Positions 22,591-32,674 of a stretch of 64,000 nt of DNA are shown here, piece after piece; the first letter of the stretch is position 1, and each line of letters starts with the position of its first letter. The position numbers were made by a program, and so were the translations under genes. The stretch is from Vombatus ursinus (taxonomy: Eukaryota; Chordata; Mammalia; Diprotodontia; Vombatidae). The stretch is taken from the NCBI RefSeq assembly GCF_900497805.2, contig NW_020954608.1, positions 18,979,518-19,043,517 of the forward strand, given 5' to 3'. Under the pieces are notes generated by a model that did not search any database, was not told the DNA's origin, and saw only the letters and a program-made list of their open reading frames with translations.

Positions 22591-23207
22591 ATATAGTGAT
22601 ATTCTTAATGATGACCTTGAGTCATTAAATTGTTTCAGTAGGTTCTGTTTAAGAAATCAGGAAAGACCATAATTTTTAGCAAGGATTTTCATGCAAAATG
22701 GTTAATTTTTTTGTTGACATTGTTGCAATATTTAGTATTTATATGGATCTATGTTCTTATGGACATATTTCCCCCATTGGTGCAGATTGTCTTCTATCTT
22801 TTACAAATTGTTTTTCATTCTCCCATCATCCTCTGCAGAAGATGTAGCAATAAGCATGGAGATGGGCCTCACTAAATTGTCTAACCTAATTCTCAGACAA
22901 CAAAGAAAAGGTCCATATGTCATTGGCTACATTTTCAAAACCTTTCCAGGTTAGGAGCACCTGCCAGAGCTGATACTCTATTGGAGGGGCTATAAAAGAT
23001 CAATCCATCTGTATTTTACCATGATGTATCTAAGTACAACTTTAGTGGAAGAATCAAAATGCAATCAGAGAAATCTGTCTTGAGGAATTATATATTAGGA
23101 TATCCCTGACTTGCTGTGAAGACACAGGTCTATTTTGGAGGTACTTAGAAATAATTGAAAATTGAGGTGCTGGAAGAGAAAAGTGCTTCAATGTTAGATC
23201 TCTTTGT
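22591..23207. other. unassigned DNA
   Basis: No repeat, RNA or exon signal was recognised. Confidence 0.5.
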
Positions 23208-23325
23208 GGTTGTTGTTTAGTCATTCAGTCGGGTCCAACTCTGCATGACCCCATGGACCATAGGATCCATGGTGTTTTCTTGGCAAAGATACTGGAGTGG
23301 CTTGCCATTTCCTTCTCCAGTGAGT
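23208..23325 (-). repeat. RTE-type SINE tail fragment
   Basis: Antisense tail only: 'tgttgtttagtcattcag', 'gtccaactctgcatgacccc', 'ttcttggcaaagatactgg' and 'gccatttccttctccag'. There is no SINE head, so it is either a truncated SINE or a bare RTE 3' end. Confidence 0.8.
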
Positions 23326-24423
23326 AGTCTCTTTAGCCAATGGGAAACAAGTTTTGCTATACAGTTCCAAAAACAGCAAAGCAGAGTACCTTTCCAAATG
23401 CGAAAAGGAAGTAAAGCATACAACCTAATGGGTTTTGCTTGTTGGATCTTCTCCCAACTTGCTCCTGGCTATCCCAGTCCTTCTTCAATCCTTTCACCAA
23501 GGGCTGCATAACTCTGAATCTATACAGGCCCAGCAAGCCAAAGAATGGTAGGAAATAAAGTGATTCTATTCTGTTCTCTGTCACATTGTAGGCACTTTTA
23601 TACCCCCTGTTTCATACACTCAGGCTGTGTTCAATCACTCACTCCCTCCCTCCCACCTCACAAAAAGAGATTTGGGCTTCAAGCTACTACTACCAGTGTT
23701 GGGCCACATGAAGATCACTAAAACAGGCAAGGAATAGAATGTATTTGAAAAAAGAGAGTCCAACTTTATGTTTAGGAGCGTCACCACAGAAATTAGCCAG
23801 CCAAACCTTGTTTTCTCTACTGGTTTAGATGGAGTACAGATGTAACTTTAAAAACACTAATGTTTGTGTACTCTTGCTGGGATTATTACTTTTCCCCCCA
23901 ATCACTTAGAGCTAACTGCAAGAAAAAAGTTGCTTGTCTAGACATTGCCTAATAGACCATAGGAAAAAAAAGGACTTGCAGCAGTGTAAATATCTTGGCA
24001 ATCATTTAAATGCCTGCATGATGAGATGATTTCAGCTAAGAATCAAGAATACTGGCTGGAATCATAATGTACTTTTTTTTTTGTATAAGAGAGTGAGCCT
24101 TGACTAGATTATACTAAAACAACAGAGAATATTATACTTTTTTAAAAAAATGTGTAAAATTCTGGATAGAATGTACTCCTGATTGGGGATTGCTCTGTAT
24201 GCCTCAGTTTGGTGCCTGTACCAAAGGCGCTTAGCAGAAAGATTCAACATTACCAAATCTAAGATGAACATTTCTATACTATAAGTAGTATAGGATGAAA
24301 TTGAGAGGGGAAGAGAGGAACAGAATAGCTCATTTGGACCAATTCTTTTCCAATATTTAGGAATCTCTCAACATCCTTAAAGTTACTAGGGGCTGAATAT
24401 TGTAGCTGGGTTATCTTTGGTCC
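23326..24423. other. unassigned DNA
   Basis: No repeat family or domain-bearing frame was recognised. A CT-rich word lies near 23640 and T/A-runs lie near 24070-24150. Confidence 0.5.
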
Positions 24424-24944
24424 TGATGCAGTTTAGGGGTTCAGGGGTGCTGGGACCCCAAAATCACAATACCTGGGTCCTGCCCGAAAAAATTCGACCC
24501 AAGCTTTCCCGTAGCCAAAAACAAAGTTTATTGAAGATTCGCCATATTAGCTAGACTCTTAAGGAATCTTAGCATCTATGGGCTATTGGCTAGACTGTAA
24601 AATCTGAGCATCTTAATGGAGACAAGATGGACCTTATATACAGAAAGACCTTGGGAGAGTGGCCAAGTAGTCCATGAGGTAATAGAATTCCCAAGGGTGG
24701 GAAATGGAGCCTAGGTGGGACCAAGGGTGGGAAATGGCCTGGGGCCATAGGGAGGCAAGATAATAGAGGGGAGTTTGGGTGTAGCCACAATGAAAGACCA
24801 GTTGATGGGGTAATATAGCCTCAGGGAAATGCCAGAGATTTGGCCATGTGGGAAAGTCCAGGGTTTTTCCTTTCTGGGTCCCAGATTCCAACCCCATCAG
24901 GGCCAGAGTTTTTCCTTTTTGGGGCTCAGATTCCAACCCCATCA
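24424..24944 (-). mobile_element. solo LTR, short form, class-I-like ERV (copy 3)
   Basis: It has TG..CA ends in minus orientation and the perfect 4-bp flanking repeat 'gtcc' (24420-24423 and 24945-24948). Parts: U3, TATA near 24640, R with AATAAA-like signal near 24530, U5. The outermost roughly 45 bp of U3 is present twice in tandem (24857-24899 and 24900-24944), which the other copies lack. Confidence 0.92.
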
Positions 24945-24959
24945 GTCCCATATTAGAGT

Positions 24960-25260
24960 TCAAAGGGAGATCAGAGCTCCTCTTGTTTTAAAGATAAAGA
25001 AACTGAGGGGGGCAGGTAGGTGGCACAGTAGATAGAGCTCCGGCCTTGGAGTCAGGAGGGCCTGAGTTCAAATCTGGCCTCAAACACATGAAATTTACTA
25101 GCTGTGTCACCCTGGGCAAGTCATTTAATCCCAATTGCCCCAGCAAAAAAAAAAAAAAAAGCAATTGAGGACTGCAGTTATTTAAGTGTCTTGTTCAGAA
25201 TTACATAGTTAGTTGTTGACAGATAGTGCAAAATCTGGCATCTGAAGTAGACTTCCTGAT
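24960..25260 (-). repeat. MIR-type SINE, split by a younger SINE
   Basis: The left part 'agatcagagctcctcttg' with 'aaagataaagaaactgagg' continues right of the SINE as 'gttatttaagtgtcttgttc' and 'acatagttagttgttgaca', an antisense MIR. Confidence 0.65.
25008..25160 (+). repeat. tRNA-derived CORE-SINE (WSINE-like)
   Basis: 'ggggcaggtaggtggcacag', 'gatagagctccggccttgg', 'agtcaggagggcctgagttc', 'accctgggcaagtcatttaa' and a 16-base A tail. The copy is well preserved, which suggests a younger insertion into the MIR. Confidence 0.92.
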
Positions 25261-25589
25261 CTGAATGCCCCAAGCTATTTCTCTTGATATCTACCCTAAA
25301 AATACCTTTACCCTTTCTGCCAACCTATATAATGCCCTTATGCTACTGATATGTGTATAATACTTACAATTCCTAAATAAAGATTCTACAATTTTATTCT
25401 TTCTGAGAGTCTTGAATAAGTTGGTTTGCATTTCTGTTTTCTGTCTTTGATGGTATGTTAGAAATCAGAGATCATATATGTCTTACACTATAAACAAGAT
25501 AAACTCACTCATCTCAGTTCCATTAAACAATTTAGTCAAATATAACCATCCTTGCATGTTGCAACCACATACGTTCACCAGAGAAAGCA

Positions 25590-25740
25590 TGACATAGTAG
25601 CTAGTGTTGAACTTGGAGTTAGGAACACTTGTGTACAAGCCCCATCTCTGATATTTACGAGTCAAATGACCCTGAACAATTGACTTAACCTTAATGATTC
25701 TTAGGCAACTCTCTAGCCCTTATCAACTGTAGTATATAAG
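25590..25740 (+). repeat. CORE-SINE, type B (MAR1-like)
   Basis: 'gcatgacatagtagctagtg', 'gaacttggagttaggaac', 'gtcaaatgaccctgaac' and 'cttaggcaactctctagccc' match the type-B order. Confidence 0.7.
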
Positions 25741-25829
25741 GCTTGTAATCTAAATTAGTGAAGGTAATTACTACACTCAGATGTCCTTATGTGGATGAAA
25801 TCCCAGGTCTTTCAACTAAAATTTGAACA

Positions 25830-26330
25830 TTTATGTTGTTGTCCTTTATTCTGAAAGAGGGCAAATGACAGTACAGGGTGATATCTTGACTCAAATGTGA
25901 ATTGGATTTAAGTGAGGTAGGGTTGCAGAAAGTCATCAGCCTCACTCTCTCTTCCAGAGTCATCCAAGTCTAGTGGCAGAACAAAAGTCAAGATGACTGG
26001 CAACGGCCCAGGTGCAGTGGGTGACTTTGGTATCTTTGATGTCTGACCAAGCTCTAATTGTTCCACAGCGCCTGCTTCAGCAGCCTTCATGGCCTTTGGA
26101 ACAAATTGTTCTCATTTGACCATTCCACTAGGGGAAGCTCCCTTACTTACCAACAGGTTTTAGCCCCTTCAGTTACTGTCAACCTGGTTTATCCGTCTGT
26201 CAAGATGGTTTTACTGGGTTGTGGCCTCTGTGCATGCTATACCTTCTTGGACCCACAGATAAGGGTTGAGTGAAGGTGGATGAGCAGCCCTAAAAAACAC
26301 TAGAGGTGCTAGTCCTCCCTGAATACCCCA
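25830..26330. repeat. marsupial interspersed repeat, class uncertain
   Basis: 'tatgttgttgtcctttattc', 'gaattggatttaagtgagg', 'gtcatcagcctcactctctc', 'gtcatccaagtctagtggca' and 'caagatgactggcaacggcc' recall a common marsupial repeat of about 450 bp that I associate with RTE-derived non-autonomous elements. Orientation and name are not secure. The two open frames in it have no domain. Confidence 0.5.
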
Positions 26331-26364
26331 TACACCCTTGTATATAGTTATTAATGCACATGTA

Positions 26365-26365
<1 letters not shown>

Positions 26366-26425
<60 letters not shown>
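26366..26425. repeat. (TC)n(TA)n microsatellite
   Basis: About 20 TC units pass directly into about nine TA units. Confidence 0.97.
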
Positions 26426-26512
26426 GTGCAGATTGACACTGAATTAATCTGTAGAATGGCAGGGGTACTGAGAGGTAAACTGACCTACCCAAAATCATTC
26501 ATCCAGTGTTAT

Positions 26513-26712
26513 TAGTCATAGAATCATAGATTTAGAGCTGGAAGGATCTTGAGGGTTATTGATTCCAACTCCCTCATTTCACAGATGAGGAAACTGAGAG
26601 CTAGAGAGGTTAAACAACTTGCCCAAGGTCACCACTAGTAAGCATCAGAAGCACAATTTGAACCCAAGCCTTTCTATCTCTAAGGCTAGCCTTCTAAATA
26701 GCATTCCCTAAC
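26513..26712 (-). repeat. MIR-related CORE-SINE
   Basis: 'atagaatcatagatttagag', 'ctggaaggatcttgaggg', 'cacagatgaggaaactgag', 'caacttgcccaaggtcacc' and 'aatttgaacccaagcc' are a well-ordered antisense copy. Confidence 0.82.
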
Positions 26713-28730
26713 AACCTCATGAGAAATAAAAAAATTCAATAAAACCATTTGTATTTAGGCAAAAAACTAGTTTGTCTAAACTAACTTCTCAGTAGGATTT
26801 CCTGTCACAACGTAGTTTCATTTATTTGCTAAGTCATATATGGCCCAGCGGCACCTTCAATAAACTAAAGACAAGCTTTCAAATCCAACACAGTTTAATT
26901 TTCCTCTTCCATTTTCATGCCCTATCATGTCAAGGCTTTCTTTCTCAGAACTTCAGAGACAGTAGAAAGAAAAGTGGCAATGACAACATGGTTAGCTTGT
27001 TTGCTTTAAATTACAAGATTTCAGTATTGTTTATAAAATGGCATGCTCAAAATATGGTTCAGACTACTCACCACTCAAAATTCAAAGGATTAGCTGTGCC
27101 AGATTAACTTACAATTGGCTTAACATTTAACAAAGAAAAATTCTCCAATCAAGGATGGAACTTTGAGACCTCTACATAACACCACTGAACTCAATGATAA
27201 ATGAAGATTTATATAACCTGAGTTACTCTGAGTCCCACTAGGGAAAACTAAAGAAACATACTTCTGTTTTCTGGGAGGTCTTTTTGCAAAATGAGGCCAA
27301 TCAGCAATTTGAAAATCTGTTTATAGTTAACTACGTTTTTATACACAGTCACAAATATGCATAGCGGAGACATATCAATGACTACTGATTTGAATTTTTG
27401 TGGTAAAGAACTCACAAGTTAACAAATTAGATATTTTAAACAAGGAAAACCAGGCTAGACACAAAGAAGGAACATAGAGGTCCTAGTGCTCTTAACATTG
27501 TCAAATTAAAGACCTAACACTGGTTCCTACCATAAAACAACCTAATTAAATATTATGCCACTGAAATGTATTGCCATAGTCAATTTCTGGTTTGCATCAC
27601 ATATGTAAATAACATGTAGGATACAAGATTTCTACATTTAGCTCAAGCTTTATCTATATCCCTTTTACAGTCATGTAAATATAGGAAGTTTAGTCTGAGA
27701 ATTGCTTTAGTCATTTCTCCTGTTTTGTACTTTATTGACACCTAGAAATGATTAGTTACTTCAAATGGCTTAATATCATTTTCTAAGTTATTATTTTCAG
27801 ATGGCCAGCATTTCTGCATGTTTTGCTATATAAATCACAAAGGGTCAATCAGAAAAAATTTCAGAAAATGGTACAATTGATTTAAGAAAAGCAAAAAATC
27901 ATTTGAGAGTTAATTTAATCAGACTTTTCTGCTTCTAGATAAGATGTCAAACCGTCATTTACCACTTCTGTTACAAATTGGCTGTGGAGAACTGAAATTT
28001 CAAAACTGATTAAAAACATATTAGTATGATTTTTCCTACCTACCCCATGTATCCTGAAGAGCAACATAACATATTGTAATGCAAATTCAAGTAGCTTGTT
28101 AAAGACAAAATACACTACTGAGTTTGTCATATAGTTGCTGTAAAACATGAAATTAAGTCTGAAGAATAACTGAAGTTCATTAATATTATTATCATGGACA
28201 GACTTCTAACCATGAAGAATTTTGAGTGTTGTATTTTGGTTGGGAAAAAAAAGATTTATGCCTGTCAAACTATGCAGTTTGAAAATTACATAATTTACAA
28301 ACTGGTATTTATGTAATTGGTCATTGTTAAAATGCAACTTATGAAATTAGACTGTGCTCCTAATGAAAAGGTAGGAATTTTGAAAATATAAAATGTATTA
28401 CTTAACTTTTAATTACTGTGTGCAAATTATATGCTTTTTAGACTTTATAGTCTAAACTATTATTATTATTATCTAGATTATTCTTATTTTTCTTTTAAGT
28501 TTTGTTGATACCTTTTATTTACTAATAAAACTCTCATCCCTTCATTGTGCCTTCCCTTGTAATAAAAACAATTAAACAAAACTGATTGATAAATAGATCC
28601 TTATGGGACTATGTCTGACAGCATAAGGAACATTCCAATTCTTCCATTTGTACAAGAGAAAGGTTCATCATCTATTTTCCAGGATCAACATCAATCATTG
28701 CAAGTGACCTGTTTGGTTGCCTTTTAGTGC
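26713..28730. other. unassigned DNA, longest quiet stretch of the first half
   Basis: About 2 kb without a repeat I can name, a long open frame or an RNA signature. The frame at 26826-27107 has no recognisable domain. The lack of repeats makes it a candidate for conserved non-coding DNA, but I cannot show that from one sequence. Confidence 0.5.
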
Positions 28731-28734
28731 CATT

Positions 28735-28965
28735 TTTCATCACGCAAAGAAGCATGGTGCCATCTATAAGAAGGCAGGTTTTGGATTCAGAAACACCTAA
28801 GTTCAAATCCTGCCCCTGACATACACTGTGGCATGAATTTATTTAGCCTCTCAATACACCAGGTAACTCTGTAAGACTGAATTACAAAGGATTTGTTTAA
28901 TCTGCCTCAATGGAGGAAGTTTCTACATTGTCATTTCCCCATGTGGATAAAAATCACACATAATT
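28735..28965 (+). repeat. CORE-SINE, type B (MAR1-like)
   Basis: 'gttttggattcagaaacacc', 'gttcaaatcctgcccctgac', 'tctcaatacaccaggtaact' and the tail 'ctgcctcaatggaggaag'. It is diverged but in the right order. Confidence 0.72.
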
Positions 28966-28969
28966 TATT

Positions 28970-29880
28970 TATCCAGTCAACCAGCCAGCCATTCATCCAC
29001 TGAGTATTTATCAAGAAACAACTTTGTAAATATAAGACACTTTGCTAGGCACTGAGGATATAAAGACAAAGCAAAGAACAATCAAAACTCAAAAAAAGCC
29101 CTGCTTTCTCTGAACTTATGTTCCCCACTATATAACAAGGTAAATTTGGAATTAAGAGAGGACTCTAACAACTGGAAGAATCAGCAAAGGCATTGTATAT
29201 AGAAAGCTCTTGAGCTGAGCCTCATAGTAAGCTAGGGATTCTAAAAGATGGAAGAATACATTCCAGATATGGAATATCTGTGGAAATATGAAATATAATG
29301 AGTGTCTGAGGAAAATCAAGGAGCAGAGTTTGGTTGGAATATACTGTTGTGAGTGGGAGTAATGTATAACTTGGAATGGGAGTGGGAAAAGAATAAGCAT
29401 GTATATAGTGCTTCCTATGTGCCAAGCACTTTACAAACATTACCTAATTTGATCCTCACAACAACCCTGCAAGATAGATGCTATTATAATCCCCATCTTG
29501 CATTTGAAGAAACTGAGACAAACAGAGGTTGTGACTTTCCCAGTCACACAGCTAATTAGTATCTAGGGCTGGATTTTAACTCATGCCTTCCTGATTCTAG
29601 GCCCAGAGTTCTCCCTACTCTGCCAACAGTGGAAGAGAAGACTAGAACCAGAATGTGAAGGGCTTTAAATGCCAAACAGAATTTTTGTATTTTAAAATAG
29701 AGACAATAGGAAGCTAATGGAAGTTCTTGAATGGGTGAGTGACATGGTAAGAAGAGTACTTTATGAATATAAATTTGGCATGGCTGTAGAACATGGGTTA
29801 TAACCAAGGCAGAGCAGTAGAGCAAAAATTGAAGGAGGAAAGAGTATACTGGATAGAGAGATGGTTAGCAATATCAAATG
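28970..29880 (+). repeat. ancient A/G-rich repeat, split by a MIR copy
   Basis: The opening 'ggcactgaggatataaaga' is followed by 'ctgagcctcatagtaagcta', 'acattccagatatggaata' and 'gtgggagtaatgtataa'. After the SINE it resumes with 'agggctttaaatgccaaaca' and 'ataggaagctaatgg'. Same order as 12765-13680. Confidence 0.65.
29388..29622 (-). repeat. MIR-related CORE-SINE
   Basis: 'aagcatgtatatagtgcttc', 'gtgccaagcactttacaaac', 'atttgatcctcacaacaac', 'gtcacacagctaattag' and 'tgccttcctgattctagg' form a clear antisense copy inside the ancient repeat. Confidence 0.82.
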
Positions 29881-30777
29881 CTTCACAGAAATTAGGCAGG
29901 ATGAAGATTAGAACATAAACTTATGAGCATAAACTTTAGCAATCAAGAGATTCTTAATTAAACTGGAAGGTAAAATATGTAAACAAATAATTCCTAAATA
30001 AAGAATTACAAACTCATAATAAAGATGAAAGAATGGAACTTCTGGGAGCCAAGATGGTGGAATAAGAAGTAAATCATTCTCACCCTCCCTTATTCACCTC
30101 TGAAAGCCCAGAAAATATCATCCTAGGAAAAACCGTAGAATAGCTAAGCCAGCAGAAATACAGGATGCAGCAGTCTTTTAGCCCAGGAAGCTTGAGGGAT
30201 TAATGGGAAAGGTTTCTCTTGCTGTACAAGATTTTGTAGGGCTCTCTTGCTCCCATTCCAATATTGGATGGGAGGCATACCAGTGGCAAGCTCCATCTCA
30301 TCAAACCAGGCAGAGATCCAGAGCTCCAGGGTGGCGGAGCAGGTAAGCGCCAAGACCAGGACCCCCAACTGCCTCAGAACAGGCAGGGGAACCAGTAAAC
30401 ACCCACTTGGAAGACCACCACATGGGCTGGCATTCTCCAGCAGCCAAATCTCACAGTGCTTCAGGACAATTCCAGACTGGCAGATATCCTTCAGCGGCCA
30501 AACATTCAAGTGCTTTAAAGAAGCCTAGGTGAACACACATCCTCCAGGGGCCAGACTTCCCACCCACACCCCAAGAGCTCCAGTGGTGCTGACCCCACCC
30601 AGCTCAGCACCAGATAAGCTGCCAGACCCCTACAGCCTCCAGCTGCTAGCACTTGAGGCCCCAGCACACAAAGCCAGTGACCATGCTCAGGGCTCCCAGC
30701 ACAAGAAGCTTAGGTCAGTGTCCCCTGTGCTCCAGTAGGCGAGCTCAACTTTAAAAGTCAGGAAATAAGCAATTACC

Positions 30778-31608
30778 ATGAACAGAAAGCAGAAATGGAC
30801 AATGACCATAGATTCTTGTTATGGAGACAGGGAAGATCAAGGCACAAATTCAGAAGAGGACAACATTGTCAATATACCCACATCCAAAACCTCAAAGGGG
30901 AATATGAACTGGTCTCGAGCCCAAAAAAAAAAACCCTCTTGGAAGAGCTCAAGTCAAGTAAGAGAGGTAGAAGAAAAAATGACAAAGGAAATGAGAAGCA
31001 TGCAAGAGAGATCCAGGAGAGATAATTTAAAAATTACTGATCTACCTTAAAACGATGATGAGAAAAAGAGTCTGGACAGCACCTTTTAGGAAATCATCAA
31101 GAAAAACTGCCCTGAGGATATTAAAATAGTCATTGAAAGAATCCATGGATCACCTCCTGAAAGTGATCCCAAATGGAAAATGCCAAAGAATATTGTAGCC
31201 AAATTCCAAAATTAACAGGTCAAAGAGAAAATACTGCAAGCAGCCAGAAAGAAACAATTTAAATATCATGGAACCACAGTCAGGATTACGCAAGACCTTG
31301 CACCTTCTACAATAAAAGATCAGAAGACATGGAATATAATATTCCAAAAGGCAAAGGAGCTTGGATTAAAATCAAGTATCAACTACCCATTGAAATTGAG
31401 CATAATCTTTCAGGGGAGGAGATGGAGATTCAATGAAAAAGGGGATGTCCAAACCTTCCAGATAAAAAAAAAAACAGAGCTCAACAGAAAGTCTGATCTT
31501 CAAATACAAAACTCAAAAAAGGATAAAAAGGTAGACAGGAAAGAAAAAAACAACAACAACATGTTATTAATAAGGGCAAACTGTTTGCACCACTACAAGG
31601 GAAGATGA
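30778..31608 (+). pseudogene. L1 ORF1 remnant (RNA-binding chaperone of L1 RNP)
   Basis: L1 ORF1p coats L1 RNA as a trimeric coiled-coil chaperone. Here one frame of 277 codons (including the stop) starts with MNRKQ and contains an acidic, polar N-terminal region of about 80 residues. It passes almost directly into the RNA-recognition domain (RSRRDNLKI at about residue 79, IERIHGSPP) and the C-terminal domain (KEKILQAARKKQFKYHGTTV, WNIIFQKAKELG), ending with a basic tail. Three in-frame stops (31048, 31087, 31213) break it. The long coiled coil expected between the N-terminus and the RNA-recognition domain is missing, removing a few hundred bases without shifting the frame. The product would not form the normal trimer. 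It is non-functional now. Confidence 0.8.
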
Positions 31609-32057
31609 CATCTATAACTCTTGAGAACTGTATTGTTATTATAACATTTAAAAGGGGTATACAGACAGAGCCCATGGGTATAAGATAACTTTGATGTGAT
31701 AATAAAAAATCTAATTAAATGGTAAAAAAGGATTGTTCTGAGAGAAGAGGAAAGGAGGAGGCATAAAAGGGTAAATTACATCACATGAAAAAGCACAAAA
31801 ACGTATTACAGTAAAGGGAAACAAGGGAGGGAGATGAGCATTGTTTGAACCTTACTCTTATCAGATTTGGCTGAAAGAGGGAATAACATAATCAAGTACA
31901 GAAATCTAACTTACCTTATAGGAAGTAGGAAGGGAAAGGAGAAAGAAAGGGGAGGGGTAGATAAAAGGGAGGGCAGACTGAGGGAGGTGGTGGTAGAAAG
32001 CAAAACTCTAGTAAGGAGGGAAAGGGAGAAAGGAAAGAAAAAAGCATAAATGGGGGG

Positions 32058-32270
32058 GTGGATAGGATAGAGAGAAAGACACAAATAGTAATCATCACTG
32101 GGAATGTGAATGGGATGAATTCTCCCATAAAACGAAAGTGGAAAGCAGAGTGGATTAAGAACTGTGATCCTACAATGTGTTGTTTAAAAACCTGGAAAAA
32201 TTTATATGTACTTGTGCTGAGTGAAATGAGCAGAACCAGGATTGTACATAGTAACGGCCACATTGTGTGA
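32058..32270 (+). pseudogene. L1 ORF2 start fused in frame to ORF2 end
   Basis: The 70-codon frame contains an ORF2p endonuclease N-terminus-like segment (GNVNGMNSPIKRKWKAEW, then IKNCDPTMCC), equivalent to the NVNGLNSPIKR opening of mammalian L1 ORF2p. Near 32184-32188 it runs directly into the ORF2 C-terminal segment KTWKNLYVLVLSEMSRTRIV. The same C-terminal segment appears with its normal upstream context in the L1 3' ends at 55.4 and 55.8 kb. The rest of the endonuclease, the whole reverse transcriptase and the Cys-rich region are absent, so no enzyme activity is possible. The join keeps the reading frame open to the usual end. Confidence 0.75.
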
Positions 32271-32674
32271 TGACTGATTTTGATAGACTTAACTCTTCTC
32301 AGCAATGCAAGGATTTTAGACAACTCCAAAAGACTCATGATGGCAAAAGCTATCAATATCCAGGAAAAGAACTTTAGAGTCTGAATGCAGATGGAAACAT
32401 ACTATTAGGTCTCTTTCTTTTGTTGTTTTGTTTTGTTTCTTCTTTCTCGCAGTTCTTCCCATTGGTTCTAATTCTTCTTTACATCATGACTAATGTGAAA
32501 ATATGTTTAGTATGAATGTATAAGTAGAGCCTACATCAGACTGTATGCTATCCTGGGGAGTGGGGAGGAGAGAGAGGGGGAGAGATTTGAAACTGAAAAT
32601 CTTATGGAAGTGAATGTTGAAAACAAAAAATAAATTAATTAGTTTTTAAAAAGAAAAAAAAAGATCAAAGAAGG

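Larger units (their letters stand above)
30036..32659 (+). mobile_element. internally deleted L1 (half-L1-like), 5'-complete, with target duplication
   Basis: Order of parts: L1 5' end with 'gggagccaagatggtgg' (30043), a GC-richer 5' UTR to about 30777, ORF1 remnant (30778-31608), a roughly 450-bp A/G-rich inter-ORF part, the first codons of ORF2, an abrupt jump near 32186 to the end of ORF2, then the 3' UTR with 'actcatgatggcaaaagc', a T-rich part, the G/A-rich part and the 'aaaataaattaatt' tail. The 15-base flanks 30021-30035 and 32660-32674 match at 13 positions and act as a target duplication. So the 2.6-kb unit entered whole, already shortened or trimmed by splicing or template switching at integration. 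A full marsupial L1 would be over 6 kb. It resembles HAL1 elements, but HAL1 identity is inference. Confidence 0.75.

Noticed and set aside
30247-30738. Two adjacent + strand open frames (93 and 69 codons) in GC-richer sequence
   Set aside because: They lie in the 5' UTR of the L1 unit just ahead of ORF1 and have no domain. The Pro/Thr/Ala bias follows base composition.
31916-32356. 146-codon minus-strand open frame
   Set aside because: It is antisense to the inter-ORF and ORF2 part of the L1 unit. The composition follows the purine-rich template.
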